A stretch of DNA of 8,404 nt from UBA6165 sp044233745 (GTDB taxonomy: Bacteria; Bacteroidota; Bacteroidia; Flavobacteriales_D; Crocinitomicaceae). Each line of letters opens with the position of its first letter. The stretch's first letter is position 1. Shown one piece after another: positions 1 to 5,733 of the stretch. Position numbers and translations under genes: made by a program. The notes beneath the pieces are model-generated. The model was not told the DNA's origin, ran no database searches, and was given only the letters and a program-made list of their open reading frames with translations. The stretch lies in the NCBI GenBank assembly GCA_044233745.1, contig JBIIJN010000096.1, positions 1-8,404 on the forward strand, read 5' to 3'.

Positions 1-55
1 TAATTTGCCTAATAACTGGCTTGTTGTTATTTTTGTTCCTACGAAACAGTCCCAT
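1..55 (-). CDS. Start of a leftward gene, product unknown (partial)
   Basis: An ATG on the minus strand at 55-53 opens a frame that stays open to the window edge and reads MGLFRRNKNNNKPVIRQI. An in-frame stop lies about 27 bases upstream of the ATG with no other usual start codon between, so this ATG is the natural start. A good Bacteroidota-type promoter on the same strand (81-111) would place the transcript start around 74, leaving a leader of about 20 bases. The 18 visible residues are basic and soluble-looking, with no signal peptide. They are too few to name a family. The gene would be divergent from lon. The main doubt is that an 18-codon open frame can arise by chance; the promoter is what lifts it above that. 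Confidence 0.4.
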   Translation of the reverse strand, partial: MGLFRRNKNNNKPVIRQI

Positions 56-80
56 ATCAAATTGAATTTGTAGTGATTTT

Positions 81-111
81 CAAAGATACGGTGGCTGTTT
101 CTATTTTTCAA
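81..111 (-). promoter_or_regulatory. Bacteroidota-type sigma-A promoter for the leftward gene
   Basis: On the minus strand TATCTTTG (81-88 read backwards) matches the Bacteroidota -7 consensus TAnnTTTG exactly. A TTG (109-111 read backwards) lies 20 bases upstream of it, within the usual spacing for the -33 element. Transcription would start near 74 and run left into the partial gene at 55. No equally good match was found on the plus strand in front of lon. Confidence 0.5.
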
Positions 112-294
112 GTTTCGGATAGTTGTGTTATAGAACGTATATTGCAGCCATTTTTTCCGAGTTTATGAATTGGCACAACTCTTGACTTTTCTATGATGTA
201 CGCGGAAATACATCTTTGATTTTCAGGTCATTTGCAAGATATATTATGTATTTGGATCTTTTAACAAATTGTAAACATCTAAATCCGTGACACA
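112..294. other. Intergenic region upstream of lon, no firm signal
   Basis: This stretch must contain the lon promoter if lon has its own, but no TTG plus TAnnTTTG pair with acceptable spacing was found on the plus strand. The nearest -7 candidates are TGTATTTG at 247-254 and CATCTTTG at 211-218. Each has at least one mismatch and no TTG 17-23 bases upstream. No hairpin, repeat or small gene stands out. Confidence 0.5.
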
Positions 295-2754
295 ATGACA
301 GTAACAACAGTAACAAATATGGAAGAAGGATTTTTAGATTTTACATCATTGATAGAAGGGGAGTCGGAGTTTATTCCGCTCATCACAAATGAAGACGAAG
401 CCGAAATGGAATCATCAGATATGCCTGATTTGCTTCCCATTTTGCCATTAAGAAATAACGTGCTTTTCCCAGGTGTGGTTTTGCCCATCACCGTGGGCCG
501 CGATAAATCAATTCGTTTGATTAATCACGCCAACAAGGCCAAATTGTCTATTGGTGTTGTTGCTCAGAAAGACCAAAACGAGGAAACGCCTGAATTTGCC
601 GATTTGAATAAAGTCGGAACATTAGCTGAAATTTTGCGTGTTTTGAAAATGCCTGATGGCAGCACAACGGTTATTATTCAAGGGAAAAAGCGCTTTGAAT
701 GGGTGGCAGCTGTTCAATCGGAACCATTTTTAGAGGCCCGTGTGAAATTGTTGCCAGAAGTGAAACCTGTTGAAAACGATTTGGAGTTTGATGCCATTTT
801 TGCTTCGGTAAAAGACATGGCCCTGAAAATAATCAAGGAATCGCCGAACATTCCTTCGGAGGCTTCTTTTGCCATTAAGAATATCGAGAGCCCAACGTTT
901 TTAATCAATTTCATCTCATCCAACATGAATGCAGATGTGGAGAAAAAACAGTTGATGCTCGAAGAATTGGATTTGAAAACGCGCGCTAAAATGGTCTTGG
1001 AACATTTGTCCTTTGAAGAACAAATGCTTTCCATGCGCAATGAAATTACCCAAAAAGCCCGTGTAGATATTGACAAACAGCAGCGCGAATATTTCTTGCA
1101 CCAACAAATGCGTACCATTCAAGAAGAATTGGGTCAAAGTCCGCAAGAACAGGATGTTAAAGATTTAAAAGAACGCGCCAAAGCCAAATTGTGGGACAGT
1201 AAAATCGAGAAGATTTTCAACAAAGAAATGGACAAATTGCAGCGCATGAATCCCCACGCGGCTGAATATTCGGTGCAATTGAACTACTTGGATACGCTAT
1301 TGGATATTCCATGGAATGTGTTTTCCGAAGATGATTTGGACATCAACAAAGCTGAGGAAGTCTTGAATCGCGATCATTTTGGTTTGGAAAAAGTAAAGGA
1401 ACGTATCTTAGAATACCTCGCTGTTTTGAAACTTAAAGGCGATATGAAATCACCAATCCTGTGTTTTTATGGACCTCCGGGCGTTGGTAAAACTTCTTTA
1501 GGGAAATCCATCGCCGAGGCTTTGGGCAGAAAATATGTGCGCATGTCCTTGGGTGGTGTGCACGATGAATCTGAAATTCGCGGCCATAGAAAAACCTATA
1601 TTGGTGCCATGCCAGGTAGGGTAGTTCAAAACCTAAAAAAAGCTGAAACATTCAATCCAGTATTTATCCTCGATGAGGTTGATAAATTGGGCAGAAGTAT
1701 GCACGGCGATCCGTCTTCGGCTTTGTTGGAAGTACTTGATCCTGAGCAAAACAATGCGTTTTACGACAATTATGTGGAAACAGAAATTGACCTTTCGAAT
1801 GTGATGTTTATAGCCACAGCGAATAATGTTGGCGATATCCAAGGCCCATTGCGCGACCGTATGGAAATGATTGAAGTGAATGGCTATACCGTTGAAGAAA
1901 AAGTAGAAATTGGTATGCGCCATTTGGTTCCGAAACAATTGAAAGCACATGGATTGACAGAATCTCATTTCGCGATCAGTCGAGAAATACTCGAGAAAGT
2001 GGTAACAGAATATACCCGTGAATCTGGTGTGCGTGGCTTGGATAAATTGATTGCCAAATTGGTGCGCAACAGAGCCAAATGTATAGCCATGGAAAAACCA
2101 CTTCAAGGGGCAGTTGAAATTGCAGAAGTGGAGCAAGTATTGGGAGTTGGCATGTCGAACAGTCGCTATTTGTCAAACCATGTAGCGGGCGTCGTTACAG
2201 GATTGGCATGGACCGCTGTGGGTGGCGATGTGTTGTATATCGAATCATCCATCACGCCAGGCAAAGGAAAATTGACTTTGACAGGAAATTTGGGCGATGT
2301 GATGAAAGAATCGGCGGTGATTGCCTTGGAATTTTTAAAAGCACACGCACATTGGTTCCAACTAGACGCTGGAATTTTTGAAAAATACAACGTGCACATC
2401 CACGTACCTGAAGGCGCTACACCCAAAGATGGTCCTTCGGCAGGAATCACCATGCTCACTTCTTTGGCATCCTTGTTTACCCAAAAACGCGTGAAAAAAG
2501 CTTTGGCCATGACGGGTGAAATCACATTGCGCGGCGATGTTTTGCCCGTTGGTGGAATCAAGGAAAAAGTGTTGGCGGCCAAACGTTCTGGAATTCAGGA
2601 AGTTATTCTTTGTGAGCGCAACCGTAAAGATGTCGAGGATATCAAACAAGAATATTTGCAGGGCTTGACATTTCATTATGTGAAAACGATGAAAGAAGTC
2701 TTGGAAATTGCCATAACCGAAGAAGCAGTAGAGGATTTTGTGAAGTTGGGGTAG
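295..2754 (+). CDS. lon: ATP-dependent endopeptidase Lon (LonA type)
   Basis: Lon is a cytosolic hexameric AAA+ protease that unfolds and degrades misfolded and short-lived regulatory proteins. The 819 residues show all parts of LonA in order: an acidic N-terminal extension (about 1-45), the substrate-binding LAN domain (about 47-240, beginning LPILPLRNNVLFPG), a coiled helical linker (about 240-350), the AAA+ module with Walker A GPPGVGKT at 393-400 and Walker B VFILDEVDK at 456-464, and the C-terminal protease domain. The catalytic dyad is visible: Ser715 in KDGPSAG and Lys758 in GGIKEK, 43 residues apart as in E. coli Lon (Ser679/Lys722). Length is slightly above the E. coli enzyme because of the N-terminal extension. 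The start is not certain: ATG 295 was chosen, but a second in-frame ATG at 319 would remove only 8 residues, and neither has a Shine-Dalgarno sequence. The gene appears intact. Confidence 0.97.
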   Translation: MTVTTVTNMEEGFLDFTSLIEGESEFIPLITNEDEAEMESSDMPDLLPILPLRNNVLFPGVVLPITVGRDKSIRLINHANKAKLSIGVVAQKDQNEETPEFADLNKVGTLAEILRVLKMPDGSTTVIIQGKKRFEWVAAVQSEPFLEARVKLLPEVKPVENDLEFDAIFASVKDMALKIIKESPNIPSEASFAIKNIESPTFLINFISSNMNADVEKKQLMLEELDLKTRAKMVLEHLSFEEQMLSMRNEITQKARVDIDKQQREYFLHQQMRTIQEELGQSPQEQDVKDLKERAKAKLWDSKIEKIFNKEMDKLQRMNPHAAEYSVQLNYLDTLLDIPWNVFSEDDLDINKAEEVLNRDHFGLEKVKERILEYLAVLKLKGDMKSPILCFYGPPGVGKTSLGKSIAEALGRKYVRMSLGGVHDESEIRGHRKTYIGAMPGRVVQNLKKAETFNPVFILDEVDKLGRSMHGDPSSALLEVLDPEQNNAFYDNYVETEIDLSNVMFIATANNVGDIQGPLRDRMEMIEVNGYTVEEKVEIGMRHLVPKQLKAHGLTESHFAISREILEKVVTEYTRESGVRGLDKLIAKLVRNRAKCIAMEKPLQGAVEIAEVEQVLGVGMSNSRYLSNHVAGVVTGLAWTAVGGDVLYIESSITPGKGKLTLTGNLGDVMKESAVIALEFLKAHAHWFQLDAGIFEKYNVHIHVPEGATPKDGPSAGITMLTSLASLFTQKRVKKALAMTGEITLRGDVLPVGGIKEKVLAAKRSGIQEVILCERNRKDVEDIKQEYLQGLTFHYVKTMKEVLEIAITEEAVEDFVKLG

Positions 2755-2826
2755 GGAAATAGGTCTTGTAGTTGATTATTTCGATGATTAACACCAACTT
2801 TGCGGCTCAAATATTGTTTACCCTTC

Positions 2827-3393
2827 ATGCACCACATCGAGCCTTATTTCAACTGGCGCGGCTATTACACCGCTGAAAACGACGAGTTATCTCCATTTTA
2901 TGAACGTGAATACTCAGAGTTTGAATTTTCAGATACGCTTTATAATTTCTATGTTCATCCGCAATGGGATAATTTTGGATCATCTACCTTGTTTATCAAA
3001 CTACTATTTGCGGATTATGATAATGGTTATGCCGTTATTGAAATGTTGGGCGAATGGAATGATTTACTCAATAACGACATCATGTTTTTAAAGCGCGATG
3101 TGGTTGATGTTTTGATTGAAAACGGCATCACGAAGTTCATTTTAATTGCCGAACACGTCATGAATTTCCATTATTCCGATGAATGTTATTATGAAGAATG
3201 GTTTGATGATATTGAAGACGGTTGGATAGCTTTGGTGAATCCTGCCGATCATGTATATGCGGAAATGCAACGCGCTAGAATCGACCATTATGTTGTGATG
3301 GGAGGCGATTTGGATATTGTGGAATGGCGCACCATGAAGCCCTTTCATTTTTTTGGGAAAATCCGAGATATTGCAGAGCGGAGGTTGGCTTAA
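2827..3393 (+). CDS. Conserved hypothetical acidic protein
   Basis: This is a cytosolic-looking protein of 188 residues with no signal peptide or membrane segment. It is rich in Asp, Glu and aromatic residues: tryptophan and tyrosine clusters occur in PYFNWRGYY near the N-terminus, in YVHPQWDNFG, in LGEWNDLLNNDIMFLKRD and in the acidic patch ECYYEEWFDDIEDGW. I recall similar proteins of unknown function in other Bacteroidota, but cannot assign a fold, reaction or family number. It follows lon in the same direction after 72 bases with no visible terminator between, so co-transcription with lon is possible. The start is uncertain. ATG 2827 was chosen, but an in-frame TTG at 2800 would add nine residues (through LPF just before the Met) that read like genuine protein. 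It converges on oxyR. Confidence 0.8.
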   Translation: MHHIEPYFNWRGYYTAENDELSPFYEREYSEFEFSDTLYNFYVHPQWDNFGSSTLFIKLLFADYDNGYAVIEMLGEWNDLLNNDIMFLKRDVVDVLIENGITKFILIAEHVMNFHYSDECYYEEWFDDIEDGWIALVNPADHVYAEMQRARIDHYVVMGGDLDIVEWRTMKPFHFFGKIRDIAERRLA

Positions 3394-3401
3394 GTTTTGG
3401 T

Positions 3402-3515
3402 TTCTGGCTGTTTGTTTCTGGCTTCTGGCTGCTAGCTTCTGGCTACTGGCCTCTGGCTTCTGGCTGTTTGTTCCAAAATTGCTAGCCGCTAGAAGCCAGT
3501 AGCCAGTAGCCAGCC
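3402..3515. repeat. 7-bp tandem array with inverted partner array
   Basis: From 3402 to 3471 the plus strand is ten consecutive 7-base units, most of them TTCTGGC or one change from it (TACTGGC, CTCTGGC), with TGCTAGC diverging by two changes. A clearly diverged TGTTTGT unit sits second and last. After a 16-base break, 3488-3515 carries four units of the opposite orientation (GCTAGAA, GCCAGTA twice, GCCAGCC). The array lies wholly in the gap between the converging hypothetical gene and oxyR, and does not enter either reading frame. Confidence 0.85.
3439..3513. terminator. Long imperfect hairpin between converging genes
   Basis: The arms 3439-3464 and 3488-3513 are inverted copies matching at 23 of 26 positions by eye, with a 23-base loop (3465-3487). 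A hairpin this strong between two converging genes could stop or protect transcripts from both sides. Neither arm is followed by a T-run, so it is not a standard intrinsic terminator, and the terminator role is inference. Confidence 0.45.
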
Positions 3516-3527
3516 GCACCATTCAAG

Positions 3528-4424
3528 CTACTGCCAATTCAAATGAACCCAGTCCTCAGCGTTTTTCGTGGCATAATTCATTTGGATTATTTTCATCAAC
3601 TCGTTGATATGCTCCAAATGATAAGAGCGCGGATGAAAAGCAGCCACTATACTTCTAGCAGGAACAGGTTGTTTCAAGCGAACAATTTTGTTTTGGTCGA
3701 TGTGGTCTTTGGGATAATTCATCGGAATCACTGTGTAGCCACCATAGCGGTCAACCATCCGGGTGAGTACATCGATGCTGCTTCCTTGATAATTCCAAGC
3801 TGTATCCACAGCGCAAAGATTTTCCATTTGCGCGCGCAAGCAATTGCCTTTGATGAGCAGCCAAGGTAATTCATCTTGCAAGTCAGACACTTTTACCAAG
3901 GGACGCGGATTTTTCATGTAAAAGGCAATTTCTTCTGAAAATAGCTTTTGCACTCTGAATTCTGGTACTTCAACGGGTCCTGAAAGTATGGCCAAATCAA
4001 TTTTTCTCAGTTTCAACAATTCCAACAGATCGTCTGTGCGATGTTCCTCAAAAACAAGCTGATAGTTTTGAGAATCTTCCTGCATCAATCCAAATAAATC
4101 CGGTATGAGGTAGTGCGCAATTGTTGGGATTACGCCAATTTTGAGTTCTTCACGCGCTATTTTTTTATCGGTTTTAATCAGCTGTTCCAATTGCGACATG
4201 TCTTGCTGTAACTGAAGAAAAACTGGCAGCAATTTACGCATCAAGGCGGTAGGCTCTAGCGGACTTCTATCGCGGTCAAACAATCTGCCGCCCAACACTT
4301 GTTCTGCTTTTTGGATTTGAACCGAAAGCGTGGGTTGGGTAACAAAGCACTTTTCTGCCGCTCGTTGAAAGTGACGTTCTTCGAAAAGCGTTAGAATATA
4401 TTGGATTTGAACAAGGCTTACCAT
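3528..4424 (-). CDS. oxyR: Hydrogen-peroxide-sensing LysR-type regulator OxyR
   Basis: This 298-residue LysR-type regulator has an N-terminal winged helix-turn-helix (about 1-60, with RAAEKCFVTQPTLSVQIQKA as the recognition region) and a periplasmic-binding-protein-like sensor domain (about 92-298). Two cysteines, C195 and C204, occur in GNCLRAQMENLC with the same nine-residue spacing as the redox pair C199/C208 of E. coli OxyR. This identifies it as OxyR, not just a generic LysR protein. Threonines in the peroxide-binding pocket also have counterparts (T101 in IPTIAHYLIP, T130 in EEHRTDDLL). The residue before the sensing cysteine is Asn194, where E. coli has His198. OxyR forms a disulfide when peroxide appears and then activates peroxide-defence genes. 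None of its usual targets (catalase, alkyl hydroperoxide reductase, Dps) is in the window. The length is normal. No clear promoter was found upstream of the ATG at 4424, and the repeat array begins about 140 bases upstream. Confidence 0.92.
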   Translation of the reverse strand: MVSLVQIQYILTLFEERHFQRAAEKCFVTQPTLSVQIQKAEQVLGGRLFDRDRSPLEPTALMRKLLPVFLQLQQDMSQLEQLIKTDKKIAREELKIGVIPTIAHYLIPDLFGLMQEDSQNYQLVFEEHRTDDLLELLKLRKIDLAILSGPVEVPEFRVQKLFSEEIAFYMKNPRPLVKVSDLQDELPWLLIKGNCLRAQMENLCAVDTAWNYQGSSIDVLTRMVDRYGGYTVIPMNYPKDHIDQNKIVRLKQPVPARSIVAAFHPRSYHLEHINELMKIIQMNYATKNAEDWVHLNWQ

Positions 4425-4561
4425 AGGTGCTGTTTATGAATATGCTAAAGTAATAAACTTTGGTTATAAGTTGTGGATTTCTATTAGTACATGTTTTGCT
4501 ATTCAGGTTTGATTTTGGGATTAATCTATTGGTTTTCAATGTTATATTTGTTTAAAATAGC

Positions 4562-4638
4562 TAACGGTTAGTAACGGCTAATGAATGAATCACGAGACGT
4601 CGATTTTGCGAATGGTGCGCATGGGAATAGTCGATTTT
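4562..4638. repeat. Left flank of the TAACGGTTA array
   Basis: This segment has one exact TAACGGTTA (4562-4570) and a one-mismatch copy TAACGGCTA (4572-4580), 10 bases apart, resembling the end of the phased cluster in the 257-base units. The rest is unlike the unit. It contains a 9-base direct repeat GTCGATTTT at 4599-4607 and 4630-4638. Confidence 0.7.
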
Positions 4639-4665
4639 AACCGTTAGTCAATAGTGTAACGGTTA
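4638..4665. repeat. Inverted 9-mer pair, 10-base loop (copy 1)
   Basis: TAACCGTTA at 4638-4646 and TAACGGTTA at 4657-4665 form perfect inverted arms around a 10-base loop. Equivalent pairs occur at 4895-4922 (perfect) and 5152-5179 (one arm damaged by a C to A change), always with 19 bases between arm starts. Confidence 0.7.
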
Positions 4666-4895
4666 GTCTCGGGCTAAATGTTCATTTGGAGCTAGCGGTC
4701 ATTTAGAATTATCGGATTTTAACGGTTAAGTAACGGTTATTAACCGTTAGGTAACGGCTATTACGTGTAATTAATTTATATTTAGTTTGTTAGAAGCCTT
4801 TCGTTTTTTACATTTTTTTGAATGCGTTTCAAAATTGTACAACAACACTGTAAAATATCTGGATGTCATGTAGCAGTTGTGGAATAACCGTAAAT
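4639..4895. repeat. 257-bp tandem repeat, copy 1
   Basis: First full copy of a 257-base unit. Aligned by eye with copy 2 it differs at about 19 positions with no insertion or deletion, so about 93% identical. It carries exact TAACGGTTA or TAACCGTTA 9-mers starting at 4638 (one base before the unit), 4657, 4720, 4731 and 4741, plus one-mismatch forms at 4752 and 4885. The four sites 4720, 4731, 4741 and 4752 step by 11, 10 and 11 bases. Further right are two T-runs (4804-4809 and 4813-4819), also about one helical turn apart. Confidence 0.93.
4731..4749. promoter_or_regulatory. Perfect 19-bp palindrome in repeat copy 1
   Basis: TAACGGTTATTAACCGTTA is a perfect inverted repeat with 9-base arms and one central base, in the middle of the phased cluster. 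Such symmetry is typical of a site for a dimeric DNA-binding protein. The protein is unknown, and the regulatory role is inference. Confidence 0.5.
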
Positions 4896-5152
4896 AACCG
4901 TTAGTCTATAGTATAACGGTTAGTCTAGGGCTTACGGTTCATTTGGAGCTAGCGGTCATTTATAATTATGAGTTTTTAACGGTTAAGTAACGGTTATTAA
5001 CCGTTAGGTAACGGCTATTACGTTTAATTAATTTATATTCAGTTTGTTAGAAGCCATGCGTTTTTTGCATTTTTTTGAATGCGTTTCAAAATTGTACAGC
5101 AACACTGCAAAATACCTGGATGTCATGTAGCAGTTGTGGAATAGCCGTAAAT
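4896..5152. repeat. 257-bp tandem repeat, copy 2
   Basis: Second full copy, directly abutting the first. Exact 9-mers start at 4895 (one base before), 4914, 4977, 4988 and 4998, with a one-mismatch form at 5009. The four-site cluster 4977-5017 is identical to that of copy 1, while changes between the copies fall mostly outside it. T-runs lie at 5061-5066 and 5070-5076. Confidence 0.93.
4988..5006. promoter_or_regulatory. Perfect 19-bp palindrome in repeat copy 2
   Basis: The same 19-base palindrome as in copy 1, unchanged, exactly 257 bases further on. Its full conservation while the surrounding unit has drifted suggests it is a functional core. Confidence 0.5.
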
Positions 5153-5212
5153 AACAGTTAGTCTAATGTATAACGGTTAGTTTAGGGCTAACGGTTATCC
5201 AATCAACGGTCA
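5153..5212. repeat. 257-bp repeat, truncated copy 3
   Basis: The period of 257 continues for about 44 bases (5153-5196) with about 5 mismatches to copy 2, then similarity fades to a final related half-site, CAACGGTCA at 5204-5212. It includes exact TAACGGTTA at 5171-5179 and 5189-5197, and a damaged site TAACAGTTA at 5152-5160. Confidence 0.8.
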
Positions 5213-5270
5213 CTTCTGTTAGTACTTATTGTTAGAACAATTGACGTTTTATGTTAAGGATATAGCCCCT

Positions 5271-5335
5271 AGCCCTGATTGCAGCGGCAGCTTCCGCTTT
5301 ATTGAGCGGAACTACAGCGGAAAGCAGGAATAGCT
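5271..5335. other. GC-rich foldable intergenic element after the DUF423 gene
   Basis: This compact element is unlike the AT-rich DNA around it. TTCCGCT (5292-5298) and AGCGGAA (5305-5311) form a perfect 7-bp hairpin with a 6-base loop. AGCGG recurs at 5283-5287 and 5316-5320. An outer stem is possible between AGC plus CCTG (5271-5277) and CAGG (5325-5328) plus GCT (5333-5335). From memory, similar sequences (AGCCCTGATTG then AGCGG, ending AGCGGAAAGCAGGAA) recur between genes in many Flavobacteriia; this is not verified here. It lies a few bases beyond the stop codon of the leftward DUF423 gene and may shape the 3' end of the recN transcript, but no T-run follows the hairpin. Confidence 0.5.
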
Positions 5336-5343
5336 TCAAAATA

Positions 5344-5733
5344 CTAATTTTTTTTGCCTCCCTTCCAAATGCTAAAGGCCAGAACGAACCAGCCAGCAAT
5401 CATCAATAGTCCTCCAAGCGGCGTAATCAAAAATAAGAATTTTGGAAATCCAATTTCGTGATGCCCCAAAGTGATGAGTAAAAAAATGGAGCCGCTGAAG
5501 AGCACCAAACCAGCAAGGATAACTCGAGTTGACTTTAGGATATACCTTGGAAATAAAGCCAAAACAAGAAATGCCAATCCGTGAATTGTAAGGTATTGAT
5601 TGGCTGTGAGGAAACTTCCCAAGCGTTCTTCCGAGAGTATTTCGCTTAAGGCATGAGCACCTAGAGCGCCGAGACTTATCGAAATTACAAGAAGCAGGGC
5701 GCCGATAAGGGCTATATTTTTATTGTTAATCAT
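5344..5733 (-). CDS. DUF423 family small membrane protein
   Basis: This 129-residue inner-membrane protein has four predicted transmembrane helices (about 7-27, 48-66, 70-90 and 99-122) and a basic C-terminal tail (KGGKKN). The conserved motifs of the DUF423 (YgdD-like) family are present: GALGAHAL at 22-29, ANQYLTIHGLA at 44-54, LFSGSIFLL at 78-86 and TPLGGLLMIAGW at 104-115. The biochemical role of the family is not established. The length is normal. The ATG overlaps the 3' end of recN by 8 bases (5726-5733), so translation is probably coupled and the gene is the last member of the leftward cluster. No functional link between this protein and recN is known to me; the pairing may be a lineage-specific arrangement. 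Confidence 0.92.
   Translation of the reverse strand: MINNKNIALIGALLLVISISLGALGAHALSEILSEERLGSFLTANQYLTIHGLAFLVLALFPRYILKSTRVILAGLVLFSGSIFLLITLGHHEIGFPKFLFLITPLGGLLMIAGWFVLAFSIWKGGKKN

Larger units (their letters stand above)
4425..5343. other. Gene-free repeat-rich interval upstream of oxyR
   Basis: No convincing coding region was found on either strand in these 919 bases; all frames are broken by frequent stops. It holds, in order: about 137 bases of plain AT-rich DNA before oxyR, the TAACGGTTA repeat array in a duplicated 257-base unit (4562-5212), a short AT-rich linker, and a GC-rich foldable element (5271-5335) just past the end of the DUF423 gene. The regulatory region of oxyR must lie in its left part, because the preceding leftward gene is over 900 bases away. 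Confidence 0.8.

Noticed and set aside
3..65. Plus-strand frame ending at 65 with a hydrophobic stretch, possible end of an upstream membrane protein
   Set aside because: Only 20 codons are visible, the composition is explained by T-richness, and the opposite strand has a gene start with a proper promoter over the same bases.
247..254. TGTATTTG as the lon -7 promoter element
   Set aside because: It breaks the conserved A of TAnnTTTG and has no TTG 17-23 bases upstream; the nearest ones give spacings of 12 or 28.
1633..2136. Minus-strand frame of 167 codons inside lon, and similar long antisense frames there and inside recN
   Set aside because: They lie wholly inside strongly supported genes, show no recognisable domain and have the composition of antisense shadows.
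3142..3522. Minus-strand frame of 126 codons across the 7-base repeat
   Set aside because: It overlaps the hypothetical gene on the opposite strand and its N-terminal part is translated repeat, so it is a shadow.
4639..5196. Insertion sequence or other mobile element remnant
   Set aside because: No transposase reading frame, no terminal inverted repeats bounding the unit and no target duplication could be seen; the unit is a tandem repeat.
4472..5203. Possible replication origin: TGTGGATTT at 4472, TGTGGAATA at 4878 and 5135, TTATCCAAT at 5195
   Set aside because: Each matches the DnaA box at only 7 of 9 positions, there is no dnaA, dnaN or other origin neighbour, and the dominant repeat is a different 9-mer.
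4562..5212. CRISPR array
   Set aside because: The repeats are 9-mers at 10-11 base steps and a 257-base unit with near-identical content, not 25-40 base repeats with unique spacers, and no cas gene is present.
5292..5311. Intrinsic terminator for the recN cluster
   Set aside because: The 7-bp hairpin is good, but no T-run follows it in the direction of transcription (leftward).
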